From an uncultured Lachnospiraceae bacterium (GTDB lineage: Bacteria > Bacillota > Clostridia > Lachnospirales > Lachnospiraceae), in the NCBI GenBank assembly GCA_910583815.1, contig CAJTZB010000012.1, positions 1-26,981 on the forward strand: a stretch of 26,981 nt of DNA, in the 5' to 3' direction. Below the pieces are notes generated by a model that saw only the letters and a list, made by a program, of their open reading frames with translations, was not told the DNA's origin and did no database searches. The position numbers and the translations under genes are program-made. Positions 1-8,129 of the stretch are shown in pieces. Each line of letters starts with the position of its first letter. Within the stretch, counting starts at the first letter, position 1.

Positions 1-1281
1 TGCATATGCCCCAAGCGAAGCAATCAATCTGACCAGATTGGTTGGGCAGCAAGCGCACTCATACCAGCCAGGACGTGTCGGTAGCACATGCCGGTAGCCA
101 AACAGCTTGCCAGAAACATCTGGATTGACCTCCAGCGGATTTACATAAAAATATTTCTTTCCATCCAGCTGAATGCCGCTGATTGTGCCATTATAAAGCT
201 CCCGCTCCATAATATCCGCAAATGCACCGTCCAGCTCTATCTCCAACATCCGCCTTGCAAAAAATACCATAGCTATGGAAGCACAGGTTTCTGCATAAGC
301 CGTGTCATTTGGCAGGTCATAATCTATGGAAAAAGCCTCTCCCTCCACGGTCGAGCCGATGCCTCCTGTGATATACATTCTTCGTTCTACAATATTATTC
401 CAGAGCCGCAGGCAGGCATCATAAAGTTTCTGGTCGCCATCCTCCCCTGCCAAATCTGCCATCGCTGTATACATATAGACTGCACGGACTGCATGCCCGA
501 CTGCCTGTTCCTGTTCATAAACCGGCTTATGTGCCTGATTATAGGTAGTATCAAGTGGCTCTAAGCTGTACTGTCCCCAGTGCTGCCAGCCTCGCTTCAC
601 CTTCTCTTCATAAAAATAATTCGGATTTTTTCCGCGCTCTTCCAAAAAGAAACGTGCCATATCCTTATATTCTTCCTTGCCTGTGACACGATACAGCTTC
701 ATCAGACCAATTTCAACTTCCTGATGTCCCGGAATTCCGCGTTCTTTCCCTTCGCCAAAGCGGCTGATAATATGCTCTGCCAAACGTTCCGTCACATGCA
801 ACAGCTTGTCTTTTCCGGTTGTCTGGTAATAAGCAGCGGCAGCTTCCATCATATGCCCGGCACAGTACAGTTCATGGCACTCCTGAAGGTTCTGCCAACG
901 GTGTTCCGGTTCTTTTACAATAAAATAGGTGTCCAGATAGCCATCCGGCTGCTGTGCCTTTTCAATAATATCAATAATGGCATCTGCTCGTTCTTCCAGC
1001 TCCTTATCCGGTTTCACTGCAAGGGCATAAGCAACTCCTTCCAGCCACTTAGCAACGTCACTGTCCTGAAATACCATTCCATAAAACTTACCTTCAGCAA
1101 GCCCTGCTGCAATGCGGAAATTTTCGATTGCATGGCTTTTTGCCACGCCCGGAACCTCGTCATTCAGCACCTTTTCCTGAAACGGAATTACAACATCCAC
1201 AATCCTCTCCTGCAGCTTCGACCAGAATCCGTCCTGTATCTTCACCTGCCCCGCCTTAATTTCACCAGCTGTTTTCTTCAT
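1..1281 (-). CDS. GH127 beta-L-arabinofuranosidase (3' end outside window)
   Basis: The first 427 residues are in the window and the frame stays open to base 1. The protein is predicted to release terminal beta-L-arabinofuranose from arabinose-containing glycans, by a cysteine nucleophile and a zinc ion. The GH127 signature is visible: AETC at residues 330-333 gives E331 and C333, and ECACCPTNL gives C411 and C412. These match the Glu-Cys-Cys-Cys zinc set of the HypBA1 family, with C411 as the expected nucleophile. GGIGST followed by EGEAF places E315 where the acid/base Glu lies. There is no signal peptide, so the enzyme is probably cytoplasmic and acts on imported sugar. The start at 1281 follows a GGAAGGATGG stretch. 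It lies about 50 bases downstream of a hairpin that ends the previous gene. Family members are about 650 residues, so roughly a third is missing. The family call is secure; the exact substrate is not. Confidence 0.9.
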   Translation of the reverse strand, partial: MKKTAGEIKAGQVKIQDGFWSKLQERIVDVVIPFQEKVLNDEVPGVAKSHAIENFRIAAGLAEGKFYGMVFQDSDVAKWLEGVAYALAVKPDKELEERADAIIDIIEKAQQPDGYLDTYFIVKEPEHRWQNLQECHELYCAGHMMEAAAAYYQTTGKDKLLHVTERLAEHIISRFGEGKERGIPGHQEVEIGLMKLYRVTGKEEYKDMARFFLEERGKNPNYFYEEKVKRGWQHWGQYSLEPLDTTYNQAHKPVYEQEQAVGHAVRAVYMYTAMADLAGEDGDQKLYDACLRLWNNIVERRMYITGGIGSTVEGEAFSIDYDLPNDTAYAETCASIAMVFFARRMLEIELDGAFADIMERELYNGTISGIQLDGKKYFYVNPLEVNPDVSGKLFGYRHVLPTRPGWYECACCPTNLVRLIASLGAYA

Positions 1282-1332
1282 ATTAACACCATCCTTCCAC
1301 TGCTATTTTATTTCTGAAAAGATAAAGCATAA

Positions 1333-1359
1333 GCCCCCTGCTGCCATGCCGCAAGGGGC
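1333..1359 (-). terminator. Hairpin after the cell-wall hydrolase gene
   Basis: On the minus strand GCCCCTTGC pairs with GCAGGGGGC around a 9-base loop. The stem has nine pairs, one of them a G-T wobble. It is followed by a T-rich but interrupted stretch (TTATGCTTTATCTTTT). It lies 45 bases past the stop of the hydrolase and 51 bases before the GH127 start, so it probably separates or attenuates the two genes. The broken T-run makes full termination uncertain. Confidence 0.55.
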
Positions 1360-1403
1360 CTAAACTATGCAATAACTTTACATGCTGGCATTGTATATCA
1401 GCA

Positions 1404-2678
1404 CTACCATCTACGCTTGTAGAATACATGATTTTTTAAAACATAAAACTGATCATACTTTGAATACTCTGCAATATAATCTGCACAGAAAAACAGATAA
1501 TCTCCGATGTTATTGCGTCCCGAAAGAGCCACTCTTCCGATTTCATAGCAAATATCCGGTACTCCGCGTTTCTGGGCGCGTTCGATATATTCCTTTTTTG
1601 CACCTGCAAACTGTCCCGGAGCAAACAGCACTTCTTCTAGTGAAGTTCCCCAATAGCCGTCTTCCATACGGTTTAAAATAACATTGGCAACTGCAAGCAT
1701 GCCGTCATATCCCTGGTCTCCTGCCTCGTTATAAATAACGGTAGCAAACAGCTTCATCTCGGCATCTGTCAATGTATGCTTTGTTGTGCGCGTGGTTTCC
1801 GGAATAAAGGTAACTCTTGCACGCGCCATTGCCTCTTCTGCTTTGGCTTTCTTTTCAGCATCCTCAATTTCTTTCAGAGTAAGGCCTTCCTCTAAATCAT
1901 ACTCCAGACGCACGTGCTCTGCAGAGACATATCCAATAGAACGGTTTGGAAGGCGGATAGCAATCCAGCCTTCATAGCTTTTTGTTAAAATGGCTGGAAA
2001 GACTTCATTTTTAGTGACCTGATTCACACGGTCAAACTCGGTGCCAGGACCAGAGCGGACATTAAGTGCGCTTACCTTGACCACTGCAGTTGCAGCTTCT
2101 AGTTCATCACAGATACGAAGAACCTCATCATCTAAGAAGAGATATTTTGTACTGACATAGCCTTCTTTGATATTTCCGGTTGAAATCTTTGTCCATTCTG
2201 CCCCACGTTCCAAAATTGTAGCATATCCGTTCCTGTGGAGTTTTCCGATAATTGTGGCATTTGTTCCGGCACTCTTTCGGATATTTAAGTTGTTAGATAC
2301 CGCAGCTACAGCAAAATCAACCTGAAATGGCTTTGGGGTCGGCGTAGGTGTTGGAGTCGGTGACGGAGTAGGTGTTGGGGTAAGTGTTGGTGCAGGAGTA
2401 AGTGTCGGGGTCGGTGACGGCACCGTCCCTGTCGTCTGTGGAAGCTGCATCAGATGCAGGTCGTCCAAAAAATCCTCCGACTCAGAAGGTGAAGGTTTTG
2501 GTACATTGGTGCTTGCCTCGTCAGAGGACGGAAAATGAGCGGATGCCCCTTCTGCCTCTGCATCCTGCTCATCTGAAATTTCTGAAAAAACCGTATGAAA
2601 GCTTCCGACTGCTGCTGTCAGGAAAAAACAAAGACAGACCGTAGCAAGACCGATCAACAATTGATGGGTTTTTTTCAT
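1404..2678 (-). CDS. Secreted SleB/CwlJ-type cell-wall hydrolase with two SH3b domains
   Basis: A 424-residue protein predicted to act on peptidoglycan outside the membrane. Residues 1-30 are a signal peptide or anchor (KK followed by a hydrophobic stretch). A low-complexity acidic and proline region follows, with a Pro-Thr linker at about 87-117. Two SH3b repeats follow, at about 122-180 (NLNIRKSAG) and 198-258 (ALNVRSGPG), which normally bind the wall. A charged Ala/Glu helix sits at about 265-290. The C-terminus, from about 308, is a Hydrolase_2 domain; IYNEAGDQG carries the expected catalytic Glu at 318. The start at 2678 was chosen because GAAGGGA lies 8 bases upstream. An in-frame ATG at 2711 lacks such a site. 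In spore formers the family includes germination lytic enzymes. The SH3b repeats and linker suggest a vegetative, surface-localised enzyme here, which is inference. Confidence 0.88.
   Translation of the reverse strand: MKKTHQLLIGLATVCLCFFLTAAVGSFHTVFSEISDEQDAEAEGASAHFPSSDEASTNVPKPSPSESEDFLDDLHLMQLPQTTGTVPSPTPTLTPAPTLTPTPTPSPTPTPTPTPKPFQVDFAVAAVSNNLNIRKSAGTNATIIGKLHRNGYATILERGAEWTKISTGNIKEGYVSTKYLFLDDEVLRICDELEAATAVVKVSALNVRSGPGTEFDRVNQVTKNEVFPAILTKSYEGWIAIRLPNRSIGYVSAEHVRLEYDLEEGLTLKEIEDAEKKAKAEEAMARARVTFIPETTRTTKHTLTDAEMKLFATVIYNEAGDQGYDGMLAVANVILNRMEDGYWGTSLEEVLFAPGQFAGAKKEYIERAQKRGVPDICYEIGRVALSGRNNIGDYLFFCADYIAEYSKYDQFYVLKNHVFYKRRW
2328..2420 (-). repeat. Pro-Thr repeat tract inside the hydrolase gene
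   Basis: About 93 bases of degenerate GTNGGN hexamer repeats (as read on the plus strand) encode alternating Pro-Thr/Ser/Leu dipeptides. This forms the extended linker between the membrane-proximal region and the SH3b domains. Such tracts often vary in length between strains through replication slippage. Confidence 0.8.
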
Positions 2679-2737
2679 AAATAAAGTTCCCTTCTTAAGA
2701 ATATATATCATTTTTGTTACAAAAGTAATACAGAATT

Positions 2738-2766
2738 ATTCTACCATAGATTCCTTCTTTTGCAAA
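2738..2766 (-). promoter_or_regulatory. Sigma-A-like promoter of the cell-wall hydrolase gene
   Basis: On the minus strand TTTGCA (2761-2766), a 17-base spacer and TAGAAT (2738-2743) are present. A TGG immediately upstream makes an extended -10. The -10 lies about 60 bases before the start codon at 2678. Confidence 0.6.
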
Positions 2767-2863
2767 GAGGTAAAACTGCAAGGGGATTGAAAAAAGCAGG
2801 AAAGTACCATAAAAAAACAGCAAAAGCAGCAAAAAACAACAAAAGCAGAAAGAAAATTTCAGA

Positions 2864-2903
2864 ATAAAAGATACAGCGACCTGCCTGTATGGGCAAATCG
2901 CTG
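2864..2903 (-). terminator. Terminator directly after the nuclease-like gene
   Basis: On the minus strand CAGCGATTTGCC pairs with GGCAGGTCGCTG around a CATACA loop, with two central T-G wobbles. TATCTTTTATT follows. The stem begins immediately after the stop codon at 2904-2906. The next 80 bases are T-rich with repeated GCTG and contain no supported gene. Confidence 0.75.
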
Positions 2904-3644
2904 CTAAACAGCCAGTTCATATAAATAAGAATTCCCTTCTTTCCCAATACGGATTACGACCGAAAGCTCAGACAAAAGAAGCAGGGCTGTCTGAGCCAGA
3001 GAAAGCGGAATCCGTGCCAGCTTTGCAAACTCCTTTGCCGTAAATGTATCTGGAAGCTCTGCCGGAAGCAGCATCATATAATCCGCCGGTGTCTCAATAT
3101 CATATTCTGCCACAAGGGAGAGCGGCAGCCTGTCACACTTGGTCGCCCCTTTTTTCTTGTCACGGCTGTAGCCGTCTAACAGCCGATATTCTTCTGTATC
3201 CATCATCACTATTTTAAGCGAAAAATTCTGTTCTGCAAGAAATGGACGAATGCGGTAAAGCTCCGCAAATACAGCCAATGGATTTCCTATCTTCGGCGAC
3301 TTATGAGAAGCGGAAATCTCCCCTGTCTCCGGCGACACCCAGCGCAGATAGTTTCTGGCGGCAAGCGGATATACCACTGTAACCGGATGGTCCTTGAGAA
3401 AATAATCCAGCTTTCTTCTCAGCTTGTTAAACTGCCTTGTCTGAATTTCAAAGATATGCCCATCTATCATGACATCTGCGAAAAAAGTGCCGACCTTGAT
3501 TTCCTGGCAGGAGAGGCTTCGGGAAATATACTGTTTCAACACGCTGTGAACCGTCTTTTCGCTAAGTGTTCCTATTCCGCCATCCCCAAGACGTTCACGG
3601 TCTAAAACTGCCATCCGGCAATGTTCAAAATACTCAGCATCCAT
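2904..3644 (-). CDS. Conserved hypothetical, possible PD-(D/E)XK-like core with C-terminal winged helix
   Basis: A 246-residue cytoplasmic protein with no signal or membrane segment. I remember similar hypothetical proteins from Lachnospiraceae but no assigned function. It opens with DRERLGDGGIGTLSEKTVH. It then has an E48 ... D57 ... E66-I-Q68 arrangement (ADV then FEIQT), followed by a basic patch (KLRRK) and a hydrophobic strand. That spacing resembles the D-x(n)-E-x-K/Q core of restriction-endonuclease-like folds. Residues about 195-245 (FTAKEFAKLARIPLSLAQTAL, then a short beta-hairpin) look like a winged helix. The start lies 4 bases after the stop of the upstream 83-residue gene, with no clear Shine-Dalgarno site, so translation is probably coupled. 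A nucleic-acid role is inference; the active-site Lys is replaced by Gln, so the protein could bind without cutting. Confidence 0.7.
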   Translation of the reverse strand: MDAEYFEHCRMAVLDRERLGDGGIGTLSEKTVHSVLKQYISRSLSCQEIKVGTFFADVMIDGHIFEIQTRQFNKLRRKLDYFLKDHPVTVVYPLAARNYLRWVSPETGEISASHKSPKIGNPLAVFAELYRIRPFLAEQNFSLKIVMMDTEEYRLLDGYSRDKKKGATKCDRLPLSLVAEYDIETPADYMMLLPAELPDTFTAKEFAKLARIPLSLAQTALLLLSELSVVIRIGKEGNSYLYELAV

Positions 3645-3648
3645 TTAT

Positions 3649-3900
3649 TCAGCCATGCAGGCCCTTTGCCTGCCTCTCCATATCTTCAATCACAATATCA
3701 TAAATTTCACCAAGGGAAGCACAATACTCCAACACTTGCCACGGCTCATTGGTATGGAAATGAACCTTAATCAGTTCTTCATCGCCAACTGCAAGCAGAC
3801 AGTCTCCCTTAAAATGCTCTGTAATATATTCTGTAATAACATCCTCGTCTAAATCTGTCCCTTCGATTAAAAGCTGTGTATCGTACTTAAATTCCAACAT
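3649..3900 (-). CDS. Stand-alone FakA/YloV-like domain protein (83 aa)
   Basis: The 83 residues match part of the C-terminal region of FakA/YloV (dihydroxyacetone-kinase-like, fatty acid kinase) proteins. The match includes EGTDLDEDVI, GDCLLAVGDEELIKVHFHTN and PWQVLEYCASLGEIYDIVIEDM. The DAK2 nucleotide-binding domain and the rest of FakA are absent, so this is not itself a kinase. The ORF is intact, with AAGGAG about 7 bases before the ATG, so it is a real small gene rather than debris. It is the first gene of a two-gene unit with the nuclease-like protein. In FakA the corresponding region is thought to contact FakB partners, so a partner-binding role is possible. That is inference. Confidence 0.75.
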   Translation of the reverse strand: MLEFKYDTQLLIEGTDLDEDVITEYITEHFKGDCLLAVGDEELIKVHFHTNEPWQVLEYCASLGEIYDIVIEDMERQAKGLHG

Positions 3901-3962
3901 GCCCTGTCTCCTTTTCCATCATAAAATTTGTGAAAAAACCGGATTATTTTTCAGATGCCGAT

Positions 3963-4051
3963 GCTACCTTCACCTAATAAGGGTACACACGGTCAGAACT
4001 GAGCCAATTTCATGGTTCAGGGCGTGTATCCCCTTATTAAGTGAAGGTAGC
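3963..4051. repeat. Large imperfect palindrome in the divergent gap
   Basis: GCTACCTTCACCTAATAAGG at the left pairs with the reverse complement of the right arm (4022-4051). The match is 21 bases with one C/T difference, then continues weakly through TACACACG. An inner stem, CTGAGCC with GGTTCAG, closes an 8-base loop. The element lies between the minus gene starting at 3900 and the plus promoter at 4138. Neither side ends in a T-run, so it is not a standard terminator. It could be a miniature mobile element, a repeat, or a folded RNA. The 345-base gap contains nothing else recognisable apart from the promoter. Confidence 0.75.
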
Positions 4052-4137
4052 TACAGTATATCACATGGAACAAACAGCTTCAACAGGCAATACGTGAAAG
4101 GCAGATTGAATTATAAATCCAAAGCCTCTTTGCAGCC

Positions 4138-4166
4138 TTGCCCCCACCCAAAAAATTTGCTATAAT
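4138..4166 (+). promoter_or_regulatory. Promoter of the M18 aminopeptidase gene
   Basis: TTGCCC (4138-4143), a 17-base spacer and a perfect TATAAT (4161-4166) preceded by TGC, which gives an extended -10. Transcription would begin near 4173, leaving a leader of about 70 bases. Confidence 0.7.
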
Positions 4167-4245
4167 GGCGTTGATGCATAAGCAGCACTGACACTATCTT
4201 TCTGATATGACAAAGACAAAAACGTTCTTACTACGGAGGCATACT

Positions 4246-5520
4246 ATGGCTTTACTGGATTATATCAAAGCAGCAACCACACCGCATCAGGCAGTGGAGG
4301 CAGGCAGAGAAATTTTAAAGGCAAAGGGGTTTAAAGAACTGACGCTGGGACAGCACTTTGACATCCAAAAAGGCGGCCGCTATTACCTGACCGCATACAG
4401 CACCTCACTTATCGCATTTACGATTGGAGAACAGACAGAGCAGACGCAGGAATTCCATGTGGCGGCAGCACATACCGACCATCCATGCCTGCACATAAAG
4501 CCAAAAGCAGAACTGACCGGCGGCCCTTATTTAAAACTGAACATTGAAATTTATGGCGGTCCGATTCTAAATACATGGCTGGACCGTCCGCTTTCGATTG
4601 CGGGACGTGTTGCATTAAAAGGAAAAGACGCATATCATCCGGAACTCCGGCTGATAGATTTTAAACGCCCGGTTGCAACGATTCCAAACCTTGCAATACA
4701 CATGAACCGCAAGGTAAATGAAGGCATTGAATTAAACAAACAGTCGGACATGCTTCCGGTTCTTGGTCTTCTTGAAGAAGGGCTGAATCAGGACGACTAT
4801 TTCCTTACGATGTTAGCCAAAGAGCTTTCTGCAGAAAAGGAAGAAATTCTGGATTTTGATTTGTACGTATATCTGGCAGAAGAAGGCTGCTTTATCGGAC
4901 AGGAAGAAGAATTTATTTCCTCCCCTCGCCTCGATAACCTGACTTCCTGTTATGCGCTATTGACCGGAATCAGCGAAAAGAACCGGGAAAACGGCATCAA
5001 TGTGGCAGTCCTGTTTGACCACGAAGAAATCGGAAGCCGCTCCAAACAGGGCGCAGACTCGGCTCTGCTGCAGATGGTATTGGAAAAAATCTATGCTTCC
5101 CTTGGATTTGAGCAGCAGGCACTTTCAGACAGTATCCTAAACAGCTTTTTATTTTCTGTAGATGTGGCGCACGCCCTGCACCCACACCATGCAGAAAAGT
5201 ATGACCCGGTCAACCAGGCTCTTATGAACAAGGGCATCGTGCTGAAACTGAACAGCTGCCAGCGGTATACCTTCGACACCGAAGCAGTTGCCATCACGCA
5301 GGCTGTCTGTGAAGCGCACGGCGTAAAATACCAGAAGTTTGCCAACCGTTCCGACATAGTCGGCGGCGGCACGCTCGGCCCGATTATTTCCGGCTGGCTG
5401 CCGATGAAAACCGTAGACATCGGAGTTCCGATACTTGCCATGCATTCGGCAAGAGAACTGATGGGAAGAAAAGACCAGGAATATTTAGAAACCTTGATGA
5501 AAGGTTTTTACGGAGCATAG
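4246..5520 (+). CDS. M18 family aminopeptidase
   Basis: A 424-residue cytoplasmic metallopeptidase predicted to remove N-terminal (often acidic or neutral) residues from peptides. It belongs to the tetrahedral, two-zinc M18 family. Expected ligands and catalytic residues are visible. They are H76 and D78 in HTDHP, bridging D230 in RLDN, E260 and E261 in DHEEIGS, D306 in SVDVAHALHP and H400 in LAMHSARE. The start at 4246 follows GGAGG by 6 bases. The same frame is open upstream to 4207 but that start has no ribosome binding site. The gene is monocistronic, with its own promoter at 4138 and a terminator whose stem includes the stop codon. The role is housekeeping peptide turnover, with no evident link to the sugar genes that follow. 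Confidence 0.92.
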   Translation: MALLDYIKAATTPHQAVEAGREILKAKGFKELTLGQHFDIQKGGRYYLTAYSTSLIAFTIGEQTEQTQEFHVAAAHTDHPCLHIKPKAELTGGPYLKLNIEIYGGPILNTWLDRPLSIAGRVALKGKDAYHPELRLIDFKRPVATIPNLAIHMNRKVNEGIELNKQSDMLPVLGLLEEGLNQDDYFLTMLAKELSAEKEEILDFDLYVYLAEEGCFIGQEEEFISSPRLDNLTSCYALLTGISEKNRENGINVAVLFDHEEIGSRSKQGADSALLQMVLEKIYASLGFEQQALSDSILNSFLFSVDVAHALHPHHAEKYDPVNQALMNKGIVLKLNSCQRYTFDTEAVAITQAVCEAHGVKYQKFANRSDIVGGGTLGPIISGWLPMKTVDIGVPILAMHSARELMGRKDQEYLETLMKGFYGA

Positions 5521-5540
5521 GAATTTCCTATGCTCCTTTA
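5512..5540 (+). terminator. Terminator overlapping the M18 stop codon
   Basis: GGAGCATAGG pairs perfectly with CCTATGCTCC around an AATTT loop, followed by TTTA. The left arm contains the TAG stop (5518-5520), so the last codons are part of the terminator stem. Confidence 0.8.
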
Positions 5541-5657
5541 TTCATATTCATTCTGAATTTATAGAAATGATTAGGGTAGCAAAAGCCTGCTTAAATGTAC
5601 AATATACCTCTCCCAGCTTACTCAACAAAAATTAGCAAATTATCACATCATCTTCTC

Positions 5658-5686
5658 TTCTCATTCGTTTGCCGCTTCTTTATAAT
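5658..5686 (+). promoter_or_regulatory. Promoter of the GH94 gene
   Basis: A perfect TATAAT at 5681-5686 has TTCTCA (4 of 6 consensus bases) 17 bases upstream. The leader would be about 30 bases, placing the GGAGGG ribosome site just upstream of the ATG at 5724. No clear catabolite-repression site was seen here. Confidence 0.5.
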
Positions 5687-5723
5687 GAAGCTAGTAGCAG
5701 AAACAAAATGGGGGAGGGATACT

Positions 5724-8129
5724 ATGAAATACGGATATTTTGACAACGAACACAGGGAATATGTTATTGACAGAGTGGACTTGCCATGTTCATGGACCAA
5801 TTATTTGGGGGTAGAAGATATGGCGGCAGTAGTCAATCACACAGCCGGCGGCTACCTGTTTTATAAGACACCGGAATACCACCGAATCAGTCGGTTCAGA
5901 GCCAATGCAATACCTATGGACAGACCCGGCTTTTACGTCTATATCAGAGACAATGACAAAGCAGATTACTGGTCTGTCTCCTGGCAGCCTGTAGGAAAGC
6001 CGCTGGATGCCGCTAAATATACCTGCCGCCACGGCATGTCCTACACCGTATACGAATGTACCTATCAAGACATCAAGGCTTCACAAACTATGGTGATTCC
6101 AAGAGGAGAAGCCGTACAGCTATGGGACGTGAAAATCAAAAATACAGGGAATATCCCAAGAAACTTGAGCCTGTTCTCCTATTTGGAATTTTCCTTCCAC
6201 CATATCATGATTGACAACCAGAATCATCAGATGAGCCTTTATTGCGCAGGTTCTTCCTATGAAGATGGTATTATTGAAGAGGACCTGTTTTATGAAGAAA
6301 AGGGCTATCAGTACTTTACTATGAGTGAAACCCCAGATGGCTTTGACTGTATGCGGGACCGCTTTATTGGAACATATAACACCGAAACAAATCCTGCTGC
6401 CATATCTGCAGGAAATTGCTTTTCTTCCTATGAAAAAGGCGGCAATCACTGCGGAAGCCTGCAAAAGAATCTGACCCTCCAGCCCGGCGAGGAAGCAAGA
6501 ATTATTTTCATGCTGGGAGAAGGACGGCGCTCTGAAGGAAAACGCATACGTACCAAATATGCAAATCCAGAGACTGTGGATTTTGTCTACACAGATTTAA
6601 AGCAATACTGGGAAAACAAATTTTCCAAACTGCAGATTCAGACACCAAATGCCGGCATGAATACCATGATTAACACTTGGGCCTTGTACCAGTCGGAAAT
6701 CAATGTCATGTTCTCGCGCTTTGCCTCCTTCATTGAAGTGGGTGGCAGAGTAGGCCTCGGCTACCGGGATACGGCACAGGATGCCATGACAGTTCCCCAC
6801 TCCAATCCGGATAAATGCCGGGAACGCATTGAACAGCTCCTGCGTGGCCTGACCAGCACAGGTTATGGCCTGCATCTGTTCCAGCCGGAATGGTTTCTTC
6901 CGGATGAAAACAGCAAGCCTTTCCAATCTCCTACTGTTATTCCGACTCCGGACAAAGACAGTATCTTACATGGACTGAAAGATGCCTGCTCTGATGATGC
7001 ACTTTGGCTGGTAGGCGCCGTAGTGGAATATATCAAAGAAACCGGCGACATCTCTTTTGCCTCCAAAGAACTTCCCTATGCAGACACCTTTCTTGCCGGA
7101 AGCAAAGAGACAGAAACCATCTATGAGCATTTGAAAAAGATTCTGGACTTCTCTGCAAAGCAGGTAGGCGCAAACGGCATCTGTAAGGGTTTGCGAGCAG
7201 ACTGGAACGACTGCCTGAACTTAGGCGGCGGTGAAAGCGCTATGGTCAGTTTCCTGCACTACTGGGCGCTGCAGCATTTTATCGGTTTGGCATCTTATCT
7301 TGGCAAAACCGAAGACGCAGCACACTACACCAGAATCGCAGAACAGGTAAAAGAAATCTGTAACAACGTACTTTGGGATGGGGAATGGTTCCTTCGTGGC
7401 ATCACTTCCAAGGGCAGAAAAATCGGCACAAAAGAGGATGCAGAAGGAAAGGTTCATCTGGAATCAAATTCATGGGCGGTGCTTTCCGGTGCAGCCGATA
7501 ATGAAAAAGCAGATATGGCTTTGAAGGCCATTGATGAATACCTCTACACTTCTTTCGGACTCCTCTTAAATACTCCTTCCTACACAGTGCCGGACGAGGA
7601 CATTGGGTTTGTTACCAGAGTGTATCCGGGACTGAAAGAAAACGGCGCCATCTTCTCCCACCCAAACCCTTGGGCATGGGCAGCGGCCTGTATCAGAGGG
7701 AGAGGCGACCTTGCAATGAAATTCTATGATGCCCTCTGTCCTTATCTGCAAAACGACAAGATAGAAACGAGGGAAGCAGAACCTTATTCCTATTGCCAGT
7801 TTATTGCCGGAAAAGACCACTCTGCTTTCGGCAGGGCACGGCATCCTTTTATGACCGGTTCCGGCGGCTGGTCCTATTTCGCCGCCACCAGATACATCCT
7901 TGGCATCCGCCCAGATTATGACTGCCTGCAGGTAGACCCTTGCATTCCATCCGACTGGAAAGAATTTACGGCAGTCCGGATTTTCCGAGGAGCCGAATAC
8001 CATATCAAAGTAAACAATCCACATGCTTCCATGAAAGGCGTAAAAGAAATCCGCGTAGACGGCTGCCTCACAGACAAAATCAAAATCATGCCAGCAGGAA
8101 GCAGTCATACCGTGGAAATCACAATGTAA
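5724..8129 (+). CDS. GH94 disaccharide phosphorylase, N,N'-diacetylchitobiose phosphorylase-like
   Basis: An 801-residue cytoplasmic enzyme predicted to split a beta-linked disaccharide with phosphate, giving a sugar-1-phosphate and a free sugar. It opens with MKYGYFDN, typical of GH94. DWNDCLNLGGGESAM at about 493-507 has D496 at the general-acid position. GLGYRDTAQDA, EVGGR and PNPWAW are further family blocks. Length and sequence resemble what I recall of the Vibrio chitobiose phosphorylase more than cellobiose phosphorylase, for example in DNQNHQMSLY and FSFHHI. The start at 5724 follows GGAGGG by 5 bases; the frame is open 43 codons upstream without a ribosome site. It is the first gene of a sugar locus with a mutase, ABC importer and two-component regulator. 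Chitobiose as substrate is a recalled-similarity inference; cellobiose or a related disaccharide remains possible. Confidence 0.88.
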   Translation: MKYGYFDNEHREYVIDRVDLPCSWTNYLGVEDMAAVVNHTAGGYLFYKTPEYHRISRFRANAIPMDRPGFYVYIRDNDKADYWSVSWQPVGKPLDAAKYTCRHGMSYTVYECTYQDIKASQTMVIPRGEAVQLWDVKIKNTGNIPRNLSLFSYLEFSFHHIMIDNQNHQMSLYCAGSSYEDGIIEEDLFYEEKGYQYFTMSETPDGFDCMRDRFIGTYNTETNPAAISAGNCFSSYEKGGNHCGSLQKNLTLQPGEEARIIFMLGEGRRSEGKRIRTKYANPETVDFVYTDLKQYWENKFSKLQIQTPNAGMNTMINTWALYQSEINVMFSRFASFIEVGGRVGLGYRDTAQDAMTVPHSNPDKCRERIEQLLRGLTSTGYGLHLFQPEWFLPDENSKPFQSPTVIPTPDKDSILHGLKDACSDDALWLVGAVVEYIKETGDISFASKELPYADTFLAGSKETETIYEHLKKILDFSAKQVGANGICKGLRADWNDCLNLGGGESAMVSFLHYWALQHFIGLASYLGKTEDAAHYTRIAEQVKEICNNVLWDGEWFLRGITSKGRKIGTKEDAEGKVHLESNSWAVLSGAADNEKADMALKAIDEYLYTSFGLLLNTPSYTVPDEDIGFVTRVYPGLKENGAIFSHPNPWAWAAACIRGRGDLAMKFYDALCPYLQNDKIETREAEPYSYCQFIAGKDHSAFGRARHPFMTGSGGWSYFAATRYILGIRPDYDCLQVDPCIPSDWKEFTAVRIFRGAEYHIKVNNPHASMKGVKEIRVDGCLTDKIKIMPAGSSHTVEITM

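Noticed and set aside
88..1317. Long plus-strand frames opposite the GH127 gene
   Set aside because: They have no family similarity and lie on the non-coding strand of a gene whose catalytic residues are all visible.
2741..2947. 68-residue minus-strand frame in the gap before the cell-wall hydrolase
   Set aside because: It overlaps the terminator of the upstream gene and the promoter at 2738, is translated from T-rich filler, and has no ribosome site.
4207..4245. Extended start for the M18 aminopeptidase
   Set aside because: No ribosome site upstream, while 4246 has GGAGG at ideal spacing and matches the usual family N-terminus.
5595..5723. Extended start for the GH94 phosphorylase
   Set aside because: The extension covers the TATAAT promoter and lacks a ribosome site; MKYGYFDN at 5724 is the family start.
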